In this document: piece after piece, positions 56,158 through 64,000 of the stretch
How positions within the stretch are numbered: position 1 is the stretch's first letter
Layout: the number at the start of each line of letters is the position of its first letter
NCBI RefSeq assembly: GCF_010550245.1
Contig: NZ_JAAGLU010000013.1
Location: 124,001-188,000 of the forward strand
From: Streptomyces sp. SID12501
GTDB lineage: Bacteria > Actinomycetota > Actinomycetes > Streptomycetales > Streptomycetaceae
Direction of reading: 5' to 3'
Length of the DNA: 64,000 nucleotides
The notes under the pieces: model-generated
The model's input: only the letters and a program-made list of their open reading frames with translations
The model's database searches: none
Told to the model about the DNA's origin: nothing
Made by a program: the position numbers and the translations under genes

Positions 56158-57519
56158 ATGCGACTTCGTATCCGAGGCTCAGGTGCCCGAGGCGGCAGAC
56201 GGTCCGCCGCCGCTGTCGGCCTGCTGTCCCTCGCCCTCGCCGTCGGCCTCACCTCCACCACACCCGACGACGCCACCGCGACCAGCGCCAAGCGCCCGGC
56301 GGCCTCGGCGGACGACATCCGCCAGTACGAGATCAACTTCGCGAACTCGACGTCCGACGTCCGCACCGACATCATGGCGTCGGGTGTGACCGTGGACGAG
56401 GCCGACGAGGAGAGGGTCGTGGTCTCCGGCCGCGCCGAGCAGGCCAGAAAACTCGCCCAACGCGGTTACGAGATAACCCTGTTGGGCTCGGCCCCCGACC
56501 GCTCCAGCAGCGCCGACGACGTACGTCTGCTCGACTTCCCCACGGCCGACTCCACCTATCACAACTACGCGGAGATGACGACGGAGATCAACTCCCTCGT
56601 CTCGGCCAACTCCTCCATCGCCAGCCAGCGGGTCATCGGTACCTCGTACTCGGGCCGGAACATCGTCGCCATCAAGCTCAGCGACAACGTCGGTACCGAC
56701 GAGGCCGAGCCCGAGGTGCTGTTCACCCACCACCAGCACGCCCGTGAGCACCTCACCGTCGAGATGGCGCTCTACCTGCTGCGCAATCTGACGTCCACCT
56801 ACGCCACCGACTCCCGGGTCAAGGCGATGATCGACTCCCGTGAGATCTGGATCGTCCCGGACCTCAACCCGGACGGCGGCGAGTACGACATCGCGACCGG
56901 CTCGTACCGTTCGTGGCGCAAGAACCGTCAGCCCAACAGCGGTTCGTCGAACGTCGGTACCGACATGAACCGCAACTGGAACTACCAGTGGGGCTGCTGC
57001 GGCGGTTCCTCCGGCTCGACGTCCTCGGAGACCTACCGGGGTACGGCCCCCGAGTCCGCGCCCGAGGTCAAGGTGGTCGCCAACTTCGTCCGCAGCCGGG
57101 TCGTCGGCGGCGTCCAGCAGATCAGGACGGGCATCGACTTCCACACGTACAGCGAACTGGTGCTGTGGCCCTTCGGGTACACGACCGCCAACACCACGAC
57201 GGGCATGACCCAGGACGACCGGGACGCCTTCGCCACGGTCGGCGGGAAGATGGCCGCGAGCAACGGCTACACGCCCGAGCAGTCGAGCGACCTGTACATC
57301 ACGGACGGCTCGATCGACGACTACCTCTGGGGCAGTCAGAAGATCTTCGCGTACACCTTCGAGATGTATCCGACGTCCAGCTCGGGTGGCGGCTTCTATC
57401 CGCCCGACGAGGTGATCGCCCGGGAGACGGCCCGTAACCGGGACGCGGTGCTGCAGCTGCTGGAGAACTCCGACTGCATGTACCGGTCCATCGGGAAGCA
57501 GGCGCAGTACTGCGCCTGA
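56158..57519 (+). CDS. Secreted M14 family zinc carboxypeptidase
   Basis: A 453-residue exported peptidase: signal peptide (LLSLALAVGLTSTTP region), a ~80-residue propeptide, and the M14 catalytic domain with zinc ligands in THHQHAREHLTVEMA (His and Glu of HxxE), the distal ligand in GIDFHTYSELVLWPFGY, the substrate-binding Asn-Arg in TDMNRNWNYQWG and the catalytic Glu in AYTFEMYPTSS. It resembles Streptomyces carboxypeptidase T-like enzymes that remove C-terminal residues outside the cell. The ATG at 56158 follows AATCAGGAGACTTC. Confidence 0.93.
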   Translation: MRLRIRGSGARGGRRSAAAVGLLSLALAVGLTSTTPDDATATSAKRPAASADDIRQYEINFANSTSDVRTDIMASGVTVDEADEERVVVSGRAEQARKLAQRGYEITLLGSAPDRSSSADDVRLLDFPTADSTYHNYAEMTTEINSLVSANSSIASQRVIGTSYSGRNIVAIKLSDNVGTDEAEPEVLFTHHQHAREHLTVEMALYLLRNLTSTYATDSRVKAMIDSREIWIVPDLNPDGGEYDIATGSYRSWRKNRQPNSGSSNVGTDMNRNWNYQWGCCGGSSGSTSSETYRGTAPESAPEVKVVANFVRSRVVGGVQQIRTGIDFHTYSELVLWPFGYTTANTTTGMTQDDRDAFATVGGKMAASNGYTPEQSSDLYITDGSIDDYLWGSQKIFAYTFEMYPTSSSGGGFYPPDEVIARETARNRDAVLQLLENSDCMYRSIGKQAQYCA

Positions 57520-57578
57520 CGGGCATCTGAGGTGGTGGGGAGCTGCGGGTCGGCTTGGGACCGGCCGCGCAGTTCCCC

Positions 57579-57596
57579 GCGCCCCCTAAGGGGCGC
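57579..57596. terminator. Streptomyces-type hairpin between convergent genes
   Basis: GCGCCCC (57579-57585) and GGGGCGC (57590-57596) around CTAA, preceded by GCAGTTCCCC. This is a common 3'-end palindrome in Streptomyces. It lies between the convergent carboxypeptidase and acidic-protein genes and encodes the last residues and stop (57586-57588) of the latter. Confidence 0.7.
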
Positions 57597-58203
57597 TCTT
57601 CTCGACCTCGACCTCGGCCTCGGAAACCTCGGCCTCGGATTCGTCCGCGTCCGTGGCCGTAGCCGCGTCCGTGGCTTCGTCCTCGGCTTCGGCGTCCTCG
57701 AAGTAGGTGTCCAGGACCGCGTCCAGCTCCGTTTCCCACTCCTGGTGCTGGGACTTCACCTTCGCTTCGATCTCGACCGGGTACCAGCGGCGGTCCGGGG
57801 TGTGGATCGTCACCGTGAACCGCTTGCCGAAGCGGGACGTCTCCGTCTCCACGGCCCCGATCTCGTCCCAGCGGAACTCGCACTCCTGGTCGTCCAGGTA
57901 GAGCCGTACGCCCCTGTGGTCGGCGATGATCTTCGCCCGGCGGTCGGACGCCTCGAAGGCGGGGCCATCGACCTCGGGGGTCTCCGCCTCTGCCTCCGCT
58001 TCCCCTTCCGGCGCCGGGGTGGCGTCTTCCGGGGCGACTTCCTCCACCTCGGCATCCTTCACCGGGTCCGGACCCCCGTCCTCCGGCTCGGCCGGCACGG
58101 GTGAAGTGAGCCCGGGGATGGCCGCAGGGTCGACCGCGGCGGTTTCCAGGGGCTTGCTGCTCGAACCTATGCGCTGCTCCACAGGCCGAAGTATGGCGGA
58201 CAT
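57586..58203 (-). CDS. Acidic hypothetical protein
   Basis: A 205-residue cytoplasmic protein. Acidic, Ala/Glu/Pro-rich tracts (residues ~35-85 and 165-205) flank a compact central domain: DRRAKIIADHRGVRLYLDDQECEFRWDEIGAVETETSRFGKRFTVTIHTPDRRWYPVEIEAK, which has the look of a PH-like or small beta domain. Not recognised. Start chosen at the ATG at 58203 (MSAILRPVEQRIG). The stop lies in the terminator palindrome. Confidence 0.7.
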   Translation of the reverse strand: MSAILRPVEQRIGSSSKPLETAAVDPAAIPGLTSPVPAEPEDGGPDPVKDAEVEEVAPEDATPAPEGEAEAEAETPEVDGPAFEASDRRAKIIADHRGVRLYLDDQECEFRWDEIGAVETETSRFGKRFTVTIHTPDRRWYPVEIEAKVKSQHQEWETELDAVLDTYFEDAEAEDEATDAATATDADESEAEVSEAEVEVEKSAP

Positions 58204-58256
58204 TGCTGTGTCATGGGACAGCAGGGGCCACAGAGATCCGGAGAGATCCGAAGAGA

Positions 58257-58490
58257 TCACTGGATCTGCACGAACAGGCTCAGTACGGCCGCCACCGCGA
58301 ACCCCGTCGCCGGACCCTGGGCGACGCACGGCACCACGGAGATCGGACACGCGAGGACGATCACCGGCAGGCCGATGTCGTCGAAGGTGTCGGAGAGTGC
58401 CTGGAGAGTGTCCGCGCGACCCCGCCGGCCTTGAGGATCGCGCCGAAGACCCCGCCGGCGCCGACCACGGGCGGGATGCTGCCGACCGGC
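58257..58490 (-). pseudogene. Decayed C-terminal fragment of a GntP-family permease
   Basis: The minus strand encodes GSIPPVVGAGGVFGAILKAGGVA and, in the next frame, DTLQALSDTFDDIGLPVIVLACPISVVPCVAQGPATGFAVAA ending VQIQ-stop, which is the pattern of the GntP/DsdX gluconate or D-serine permease C-terminus broken by a frameshift near 58420. Upstream residues are not permease-like. It lies directly downstream of the RidA gene of the D-amino-acid cluster, where such a permease gene would be expected. Confidence 0.75.
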
Positions 58491-58578
58491 TCGAGGGACG
58501 CGGTGGACGTCGCGCCCACGCGGCGGAGCCGCAGATCGGACACGGCCCCGCGCCCCTGAGGGGCCACCGGTGTGGGAC

Positions 58579-58992
58579 TCAGCTGTCCAGTACCGCCAGC
58601 GCGTCGATCTCGATCAGGAGCCCGGCGGGCAGACCGACGTACACCGTGGTGCGGGCGGCCGGGGGCGCGGTGAGGGCCTGCTCCGCGAAGTAGGTGTTGT
58701 AGATGCCGTTCATCTCGGCGAAGTGGTCCACGTCCGTGAGGTAGACGCGGATCATCATCACGTCGTCCCAGCTCGCTCCGCCCTCCTCCAGGATCGCCTT
58801 GACGTTGGCGAGGGTCTGGAGGGTCTGTTCGGCCAGGGTCGGGCCGGCGGGCGTGGGGGGCTGTCCCTCGACGGCGGGCAGGAAGCCGACCTGACCTGCG
58901 ACCTGGAGGATGTTCCCCTTCTTCACGCCGTGGGAGAACCTGGCGGGCGGGGCGGTGTGGGTCTTGGGGACGAGGGCGATCTTGTCTGTCAC
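58579..58992 (-). CDS. RidA family protein
   Basis: A 137-residue Rid protein: NILQVAGQVGFLPAVEGQPP, LAEQTLQTLANVKAILEEGGASWDDVMMIRVYLTDVDHFAEMNGIY, then PPAARTTVYVGLPAGLLIEIDALAVL with the conserved Arg (PPAAR) of the imine/enamine deaminase site. It would dispose of reactive 2-aminoacrylate-type products from PLP deaminases such as the one at 61 kb. The GTG at 58992 overlaps the IclR stop (GTGA). Confidence 0.9.
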   Translation of the reverse strand: MTDKIALVPKTHTAPPARFSHGVKKGNILQVAGQVGFLPAVEGQPPTPAGPTLAEQTLQTLANVKAILEEGGASWDDVMMIRVYLTDVDHFAEMNGIYNTYFAEQALTAPPAARTTVYVGLPAGLLIEIDALAVLDS

Positions 58993-59789
58993 GAACCGTT
59001 CTCCTTCGCGAGCGTGGGTGTGGGCGTAGGGGTGGGCGTGAGGGTGGAGGTCCTGCCGGAGTACTCGCCGCTGATGGCATCCGCCGTACGGCGGACCAGC
59101 GGGAGCAGGGTGAGGAGTTCGTCGGCGGTGACGACGACGTTGGGGGCGGAGACGGACATGGCGGCGACCAAGCGTCCGTCGGTACCGCTGATGGGGGCCG
59201 CGACGCAGTTGATGGACTCCTCGTGACCCCCGAGGTCGGTGGCCCAGCCCTGGTCGCGCACCTTCTCCAACTCCCGCAGGAAAGCAGGGGCGTTGGGGGT
59301 GGAGCGGGAGGTGTACATGGGGTAGTCGAACTTGTCGGCGACGGCACGCCGCTCGGGCTCCGGCAGATCGGCGAGGAGCAGCTTGGCGACGGCGGCGACG
59401 GTGATGGCGACGGGCTTGCCGATCCGCGAGTACATGCGCACCGGGTAGCGGCTCTCGACCTTGTCGATGTAGAGGACCTCGCCCTCCTCGTGCACGGCGA
59501 GGTGGACGGTGTGCCCGCACTGCTCGTTGAGGCGTACGAGGTGGGGGTGGGCGATCTCCCGGATGTCGAGGTTCTCGACGGCTTCCTGGGCGAGCGCGAA
59601 GAGGCGGGCGCCGAGGCGGTAGCGCTGGTCGGACTGGCGGTAGACGAGTCCGTGCTCGTGCAGGGTGCGCAGCAGCCGCAGGGCGGTGGACTTGTGGACG
59701 CCGAGCCGGTCGGCGACCCGGCCGAGGTCGGCGGGGCCCTCGGCGAGCAACGGCAGGATGCTCAGCGCGCGGTCGACGGTCTGGCTCAT
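58989..59789 (-). CDS. IclR family transcriptional regulator
   Basis: A 266-residue regulator: winged helix SQTVDRALSILPLLAEGPADLGRVADRLGVHKSTALRLLRTLHEHGLVYRQ, then the IclR effector domain (GEVLYIDKVESRYPVRMYSRIGKPV, GWATDLGGHEESINCVAAPIS, AAMSVSAPNVVVT). A TPTPTPTPT tail encoded by short repeats precedes the end. It is coupled to PfkB upstream and RidA downstream (ATGA and GTGA overlaps). It likely controls the divergent promoter carrying the perfect inverted repeat at 60994-61018. Confidence 0.9.
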   Translation of the reverse strand: MSQTVDRALSILPLLAEGPADLGRVADRLGVHKSTALRLLRTLHEHGLVYRQSDQRYRLGARLFALAQEAVENLDIREIAHPHLVRLNEQCGHTVHLAVHEEGEVLYIDKVESRYPVRMYSRIGKPVAITVAAVAKLLLADLPEPERRAVADKFDYPMYTSRSTPNAPAFLRELEKVRDQGWATDLGGHEESINCVAAPISGTDGRLVAAMSVSAPNVVVTADELLTLLPLVRRTADAISGEYSGRTSTLTPTPTPTPTLAKENGS

Positions 59790-60898
59790 GGGGTGCGTAC
59801 CTCCTCGGGGGCCTGCGCGGCTTGCGTCCAGCCGGGGCCGAGTCGAAGTGTCCCCCACGCCGCGCTGTCGAGAGCGGCCAGCCGGTCGGCGTGGTCGCGG
59901 GCGGGCGGTGCGGCGAGGTCGCCGGGGGCGGTGAGGGAGGCGGCGGCCATGAGGTGGCCGTGCCGGATGCGGTCCCGTACGGGGAGACCCCTGAGGGTGG
60001 CGGAGAGGAACCCGGCGGCGAAGGCGTCGCCGGCGCCCACGGCCGCGACGACGTCGACGTGGGGCGCCCGGACGTGGGTGGAGACACAGTCGGCGTCCTC
60101 CAGCCCGGCCGGCCTGGCCAGTCCACCCAATCCACTCAGCCCGTCGGGGTCCCTGTCGAAGGCGACGGCCCCACCCCTGCCCTGTTTGACGACGACGAGC
60201 CCCGGCTCGGGCAGCGCCTCCGCGATATCGCCCGCGCCACACAGCCCCCACGCGGCCTCCGCCTCGTCGGCGCCGACGAAGACGAGGTCGGCCCGGCGCG
60301 CCAGGTCGAGGAGGACTCGCGGGCCGTCCACGTCCGCCCACAGCCCCTCGCGGAAGTTCACGTCGAAGGAGACGAGCGGCCGCCCCGGCCGGGCCTCGGT
60401 CAGCTCCCACAGGAGGTCGAGACAGTCACCGGACAGGGCCGCCGTGATCCCGGACAGATGCAGCACCCGCCCCGCGCGCGCCGCCGCCAGGTCCACGTTC
60501 TCCGCCGACAGCACCGAGGCCGCCGACCCGGCCCGGTAGTACGCCACCTCGTGCGCGCCGGTCGCCCGGTCCCCCGCCGTACGGAAGTACACACCCGTCG
60601 GACGCGCCGGATCACGCCGTACGGACGCCACGTCCACGCCGTACGACCCGATCGCCTCAACCAGGTGGTCGCCGAAGCCGTCGTCGCCGACGCGGCTGAT
60701 CCAGCGGGCGGAGTGACCGGCGGCGGCGAGGGCGCACGCCACGTTGGACTCGGCGCCGCCGATGGCACGCTCGAAGGACGGTACGTCGGCGAGGCGGCCC
60801 GGCCGGGAGGGCAGGAAGGTGACCATGGACTCGCCGAGCGCGACGACGTCCACGATCTCCACCACGTCGAGGGCATTGCGGGAGCCCGTGATGGTCAC
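59786..60898 (-). CDS. PfkB family carbohydrate kinase (2-keto-3-deoxygluconate kinase-like)
   Basis: A 370-residue PfkB kinase: VVALGESMVTFLP and the GGAESNVACALAAAGHSARWISRVGDDGFGDHL motif near the N-terminus, SFDVNFREGLW, VKQGRGGAVAF and the C-terminal anion-hole motif VVAAVGAGDAFAAGFLSATLRG with the catalytic Asp. Kinases of this type occur with D-serine-deaminase-like and D-aminoacylase genes in Streptomyces; the true substrate is unknown. The GTG at 60898 has GAGGAG 11 bases upstream. IclR follows with an ATGA overlap. Confidence 0.88.
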   Translation of the reverse strand: MTITGSRNALDVVEIVDVVALGESMVTFLPSRPGRLADVPSFERAIGGAESNVACALAAAGHSARWISRVGDDGFGDHLVEAIGSYGVDVASVRRDPARPTGVYFRTAGDRATGAHEVAYYRAGSAASVLSAENVDLAAARAGRVLHLSGITAALSGDCLDLLWELTEARPGRPLVSFDVNFREGLWADVDGPRVLLDLARRADLVFVGADEAEAAWGLCGAGDIAEALPEPGLVVVKQGRGGAVAFDRDPDGLSGLGGLARPAGLEDADCVSTHVRAPHVDVVAAVGAGDAFAAGFLSATLRGLPVRDRIRHGHLMAAASLTAPGDLAAPPARDHADRLAALDSAAWGTLRLGPGWTQAAQAPEEVRTP

Positions 60899-60993
60899 GA
60901 TCGTCGTAGCTCCTCGGTGATGGGGGGGGAGGCGGCGGCTCCGTTGACCCCGCGTTGGCGAGATGTTAGACAGCGGTAAGCGATATACGCAAT

Positions 60994-61018
60994 GCTCGTT
61001 GCAAGCAGTGCAACGAGC
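60994..61018. promoter_or_regulatory. Perfect inverted repeat, candidate IclR operator
   Basis: GCTCGTTGCA (60994-61003), five-base spacer AGCAG, TGCAACGAGC (61009-61018): 10-bp arms without mismatch. It lies between the divergent PfkB-IclR-RidA operon and the deaminase/D-aminoacylase operon, close to the deaminase start (61047). The only regulator in the cluster is IclR. Confidence 0.8.
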
Positions 61019-61046
61019 TGAACGAGACCGAATGAGAGAGATCCCC

Positions 61047-62351
61047 ATGGGCACCGATAGCACCGGGGCGCTCGCCCGGCTGGCCGCCGAACGCGTCGAC
61101 GCCCGCTTCAAGGGCCTCCCGCCGGACTCCGACGGCCTGACCGTCGGCGAGCTGGCCGCCCAGCGCCGCAGCCTCTTCACCGGCGGCTTCACCACCCCCG
61201 TGCTGGCCCTCTCCGCCGAGCGCCTCACCCACAACCTGGAACTGATGGAGACGTACGCGGCCCGCCACGGCCTATCCTTCGCCCCGCACGGCAAGACCTC
61301 CATGGCCCCCCAGCTCTTCCAACGCCAGATCGACCACGGCGCCTGGGGCATCACCCTCGCGGTCCCCCACCAGGTGCGCGTCGCCCGCGCCTTCGGCATC
61401 CAACGGGTCTTCCTGGCCAACGAGTTGGTCGACCCGGCGGCCCTGCGCTGGATCGCCGCGGAACTGGCCGCCGACCCGGACTTCCGGTTCGTCTGTTACG
61501 TCGACTCCGTGCGCGGGGTGGAACTGATGGACGCGGCTCTCACGGAGGCGGGGGCAGGTGCCCGCCCACTGGACGTGGTCGTCGAACTCGGCGCCGGCGA
61601 GGGCGCCCGAACCGGCGTGCGCACGGAGGCCCAGTGCGCGGCGGTCGCGGACGCCGTGGCCGCCGTACCGTCTCTGCGGCTGGTCGGGGTCGCGGGGTAC
61701 GAGGGCGAGGTGCCGCAGGCCGACCCGGAGCGGGTGCGGGCATGGCTGCGGAGGCTGGTGGCGCTGGCGGCGGACTTCGACAAGGCGGGGCGGTTCGCCG
61801 ATGCGTCCCTTGAGGAGATCGTGGTGAGCGCGGGCGGCAGCGCCTGGTTCGACGCGGTCGCCGACGTGTTCGTGGAGATCCCCGAACTGTCGCTTCCTGT
61901 GCTGAAGTTGCTGCGCTCGGGGGCGTACGTCTCGCACGACGACGGCCGCTATCGCGAGGTCACCCCGTTCAACCGGGTCCCCGAGGAGGGCGCCCTGGAG
62001 CCCGCCTTCCGCCTGTGGACGCAGGTCGTCTCCCGCCCCTCCCCCGAGCAGGCCTTCGTCAACGCGGGCAAGCGGGACGCGGCGTACGACCTGGACCTGC
62101 CGGTGGCCCAGGTGGTCCGCAGGGAGGGCGCCACAGAGGGGGCTGTCGAGCGGCCCGGCACCGGCATCTCGGTCACCGGGCTCTCCGACCAGCACGCCTG
62201 GCTGAGCACGACCCCGGAAGCGGATCTGGAGGTCGGCGACTGGCTGGGCCTGGGCCTGTCCCACCCGTGCACGTCCTTCGACAAGTGGCAGCTGATCCCG
62301 GTCGCGGAGGCGGACGGCACGGTCGTCGAGTACATCCGCACGTTCTTCTGA
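61047..62351 (+). CDS. D-serine deaminase-like PLP enzyme (amino acid deaminase)
   Basis: A 434-residue fold-type III PLP enzyme of the D-serine dehydratase-like/alanine-racemase group. The PLP lysine is in LSFAPHGKTSMAPQLFQ (HGKT); FRFVCYVDSVRGVELM, VVVELGAGEGARTGV and the C-terminal metal-site motif LSHPCTSFDKWQLIP (His and Cys ligands of zinc) are typical. It probably deaminates D-amino acids released by the D-aminoacylase encoded next. The ATG at 61047 has GAGAG eight bases upstream; ATG 61032 is an alternative. Confidence 0.88.
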   Translation: MGTDSTGALARLAAERVDARFKGLPPDSDGLTVGELAAQRRSLFTGGFTTPVLALSAERLTHNLELMETYAARHGLSFAPHGKTSMAPQLFQRQIDHGAWGITLAVPHQVRVARAFGIQRVFLANELVDPAALRWIAAELAADPDFRFVCYVDSVRGVELMDAALTEAGAGARPLDVVVELGAGEGARTGVRTEAQCAAVADAVAAVPSLRLVGVAGYEGEVPQADPERVRAWLRRLVALAADFDKAGRFADASLEEIVVSAGGSAWFDAVADVFVEIPELSLPVLKLLRSGAYVSHDDGRYREVTPFNRVPEEGALEPAFRLWTQVVSRPSPEQAFVNAGKRDAAYDLDLPVAQVVRREGATEGAVERPGTGISVTGLSDQHAWLSTTPEADLEVGDWLGLGLSHPCTSFDKWQLIPVAEADGTVVEYIRTFF

Positions 62352-62391
62352 TCTCCAATCTCAGATCTCCAATCTCAGATCTCCAATCTCC
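62350..62391. repeat. Three 14-bp tandem repeats between deaminase and D-aminoacylase genes
   Basis: GATCTCCAATCTCA occurs twice exactly (62350-62363, 62364-62377) and a third time with a last-base change (62378-62391). It starts inside the deaminase stop codon and fills almost all the gap to the next gene. Confidence 0.85.
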
Positions 62392-62411
62392 AACTGCTGA
62401 GGAGACCCGGC

Positions 62412-64000
62412 GTGGATGAGCTCGTCATTCGGGACGCGGACGTCGTGGACGGCTCCGGCGGGCCGTCGTACCGCGCCGATGTGGTGGTCGACGGCGGGCG
62501 GATCGTGTCGATCGTCCAGGAGGCGGCGGCAGCGGGCTGCCAACGCCCAAAGGCGCGCAGGGAGTTGGACGCGGAGGGCCTGACCCTCTCCCCCGGTTTC
62601 ATCGACATGCACGCTCACAGCGACCTGGCCCTGCTCCGCGACCCCGACCACAGTGCGAAGGCCGCGCAGGGGGTGACCCTCGAAGTCCTGGGCCAGGACG
62701 GGCTGTCGTACGCCCCGGTCGACGACCGCACCCTCGCCGAGGTCCGCCGCGCGATCACCGGCTGGAACGGCCACGGCGACGACGTCGAGTTCGACTGGCG
62801 TTCCGTGGGCGAGTACCTGGACCGTCTCGACCACGGTTTCGACGGCGAGGGCATCGCCGTCAACGCGGCCTGTCTGATCCCGCAGGGCACGGTACGGATG
62901 CTCGCCGTCGGCTGGGACGACCGGGACGCGACACCCCAGGAGCTGGACCGGATGCGGCAGTTGGTCGCGGAGGGGATGGAACAGGGCGCGGTGGGCATGT
63001 CGTCGGGGCTCACGTACACGCCCGGCATGTACGCCAAGGATGCCGAACTCACGGAACTCTGCCGGGTGGTGGCGTCGTACGGCGGCTACTACTGCCCCCA
63101 CCACCGCTCCTACGGGGCGGGCGCGTTGGAGGCGTACGCGGAGATGGTGAGCCTGGCGCGCGAGGCGGGCTGCCCGCTCCATCTCGCCCACGCCACCATG
63201 AACTTCGGTGTGAACGAGGGCCGGGCACCGGAACTGCTGTCACTGCTCGACGAGGCGCTGGCGGCGGGAGCGGACCTGACCCTGGACACGTATCCCTACA
63301 CGCCCGGCTCCACAACGCTCGTCGCGATGCTGCCCAGTTGGGCGAGCGAGGGCGGCCCGGAAGAGATCCTGCGACGCCTGACGGACACCGACACCGCCGA
63401 CCGCATCCGCCACCACCTGGAGGTCGTCGGCGCGGACGGCTGCCACGGCGTGCCCATCGAGTGGGACACGATCGAGATCTCGGGCGTGACGGACCCGGCA
63501 CTGAACAAGTTCGTGGGCCGCACGGTCCAGGAGTCGGCGCAGGCGAGCGGCGAGACTCCCTGGTCAACGGCCCGCAGCCTTCTCCTGAGCGACCGCCTGG
63601 GCACGACGATCCTCCAGCACGTCGGCCACGAGGAGAACGTCCGGGCGATCATGCGCCACCGCGTCCACACGGGCGGCTCGGACGGCATCCTCCAGGGCAC
63701 GAAACCGCACCCGCGCGTGTACGGCACGTTCCCGCAGTATCTGGGCAGGTACGTACGGGAGTTGGAGGTTCTCTCCCTGGAGGAGTGCGTGGCCCACCTG
63801 ACCTCACGCCCGGCAGCGCGGCTGCGGCTTCCGGACCGGGGCCTGGTCCGCGAGGGCTACCGGGCCGACCTCGTCCTCTTCGACGCGGCGACGGTCGCGG
63901 CGGGCTCCACCTTCGAGGCGCCGCGCACGCTCCCGACGGGCATCCCGTACGTGCTGATCGACGGCCGGTTCGTGATGGAGGACGGCCGCAGAACGGACGT
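62412..64000 (+). CDS. D-aminoacylase / N-acyl-D-amino-acid deacylase (3' end outside the window)
   Basis: 529 residues are visible, open at the end of the window. It is an amidohydrolase-superfamily enzyme that hydrolyses N-acyl-D-amino acids. Seen: DELVIRDADVVDGSGGPSYRADV, the metal motif LSPGFIDMHAHSDLALL, GMSSGLTYTPGMYA, YYCPHHRS, LHLAHATM, DTYPYTPGST, and TGGSDGILQGTKPHPRVYGTFPQYL with the catalytic Asp (GSDG). The GTG at 62412 has GAGGAG eight bases upstream. It follows the deaminase gene in one operon. Confidence 0.92.
   Translation, partial: MDELVIRDADVVDGSGGPSYRADVVVDGGRIVSIVQEAAAAGCQRPKARRELDAEGLTLSPGFIDMHAHSDLALLRDPDHSAKAAQGVTLEVLGQDGLSYAPVDDRTLAEVRRAITGWNGHGDDVEFDWRSVGEYLDRLDHGFDGEGIAVNAACLIPQGTVRMLAVGWDDRDATPQELDRMRQLVAEGMEQGAVGMSSGLTYTPGMYAKDAELTELCRVVASYGGYYCPHHRSYGAGALEAYAEMVSLAREAGCPLHLAHATMNFGVNEGRAPELLSLLDEALAAGADLTLDTYPYTPGSTTLVAMLPSWASEGGPEEILRRLTDTDTADRIRHHLEVVGADGCHGVPIEWDTIEISGVTDPALNKFVGRTVQESAQASGETPWSTARSLLLSDRLGTTILQHVGHEENVRAIMRHRVHTGGSDGILQGTKPHPRVYGTFPQYLGRYVRELEVLSLEECVAHLTSRPAARLRLPDRGLVREGYRADLVLFDAATVAAGSTFEAPRTLPTGIPYVLIDGRFVMEDGRRTD

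Noticed and set aside
57532..58104. Plus-strand frame opposite the acidic protein
   Set aside because: Leu/Arg/Gly-rich antisense of the Asp/Glu/Ala-rich tracts; no domain.

Overview
The window looks like chromosomal DNA of a Streptomyces or a very close relative. The evidence is very high GC, many GTG starts and 4-base ATGA/GTGA overlaps, dispersed GC-rich palindromes, and families typical of the genus: a WhiJ-like XRE/DUF397/HATPase triad, DUF6879/DUF6082, DUF4388-roadblock, a SigE-type ECF sigma factor and an actinobacterial tad locus. No tRNA, rRNA, CRISPR array or insertion sequence was seen. All assignments come from reading the sequence; no database search was run.

Layout. 0-6.1 kb: the N-terminal part of a class A penicillin-binding protein, an SPFH/ribbon-helix-helix pair behind a perfect palindrome, and a PadR-ABC ATPase-FtsX permease operon whose promoter is a 13-bp-period array. 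6.2-8.2 kb: a DUF4388/roadblock operon. 8.3-10 kb: OxyR divergent from AhpD with no ahpC. 10-17.4 kb: M56 peptidase, AI-2E-type permease, SLT-like secreted protein, PhoH, UPP synthase, an orphan terminator, a 50-bp perfect palindrome and DUF192. 17.7-21.4 kb: single enzymes (methyltransferase, DinB, GNAT, LLM oxidoreductase, RibD-like). 21.5-23.1 kb: a DUF6879 operon broken at a C10 tract.

23.3-28.2 kb is a six-gene minus-strand operon: lipoprotein, secreted protein, WXG100-like protein, large T7SS-signal-like protein, membrane protein and a hypothetical. 28.4-31.3 kb holds a toxin-antitoxin pair and an intact HATPase/XRE/DUF397 triad followed by a small ribbon-helix-helix gene. 31.3-42.9 kb is one long minus-strand tad (Flp pilus) locus: a zinc-ribbon protein, CpaB, a CpaE-TadE fusion, TadE, TadA, TadB, TadC, histidine kinase, response regulator, small pilin-like protein, TadG-like protein, lipoprotein and OmpA-like protein.

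43.5-52.5 kb is a polymorphic-toxin island: a 1542-residue RHS protein with a T7SS-type N-terminus and a nuclease-like tip, a probable immunity gene, two Imm50-like genes, and, divergently, a second copy of the lipoprotein/secreted-protein pair from 27 kb. Immediately beyond lies a deletion scar of a second HATPase/XRE/DUF397 triad. Thus a paralogous secreted pair sits beside a WXG-type protein and a triad (or its scar) at both places.

52.6-64 kb: ECF sigma factor and a duplicated-domain membrane protein, an NRAMP-like transporter without the DPGN motif, a secreted M14 carboxypeptidase, an acidic protein, and a D-amino-acid catabolic cluster (RidA, IclR, PfkB kinase, divergent from a D-serine-deaminase-like enzyme and D-aminoacylase) with a perfect inverted-repeat operator candidate and a decayed GntP permease.
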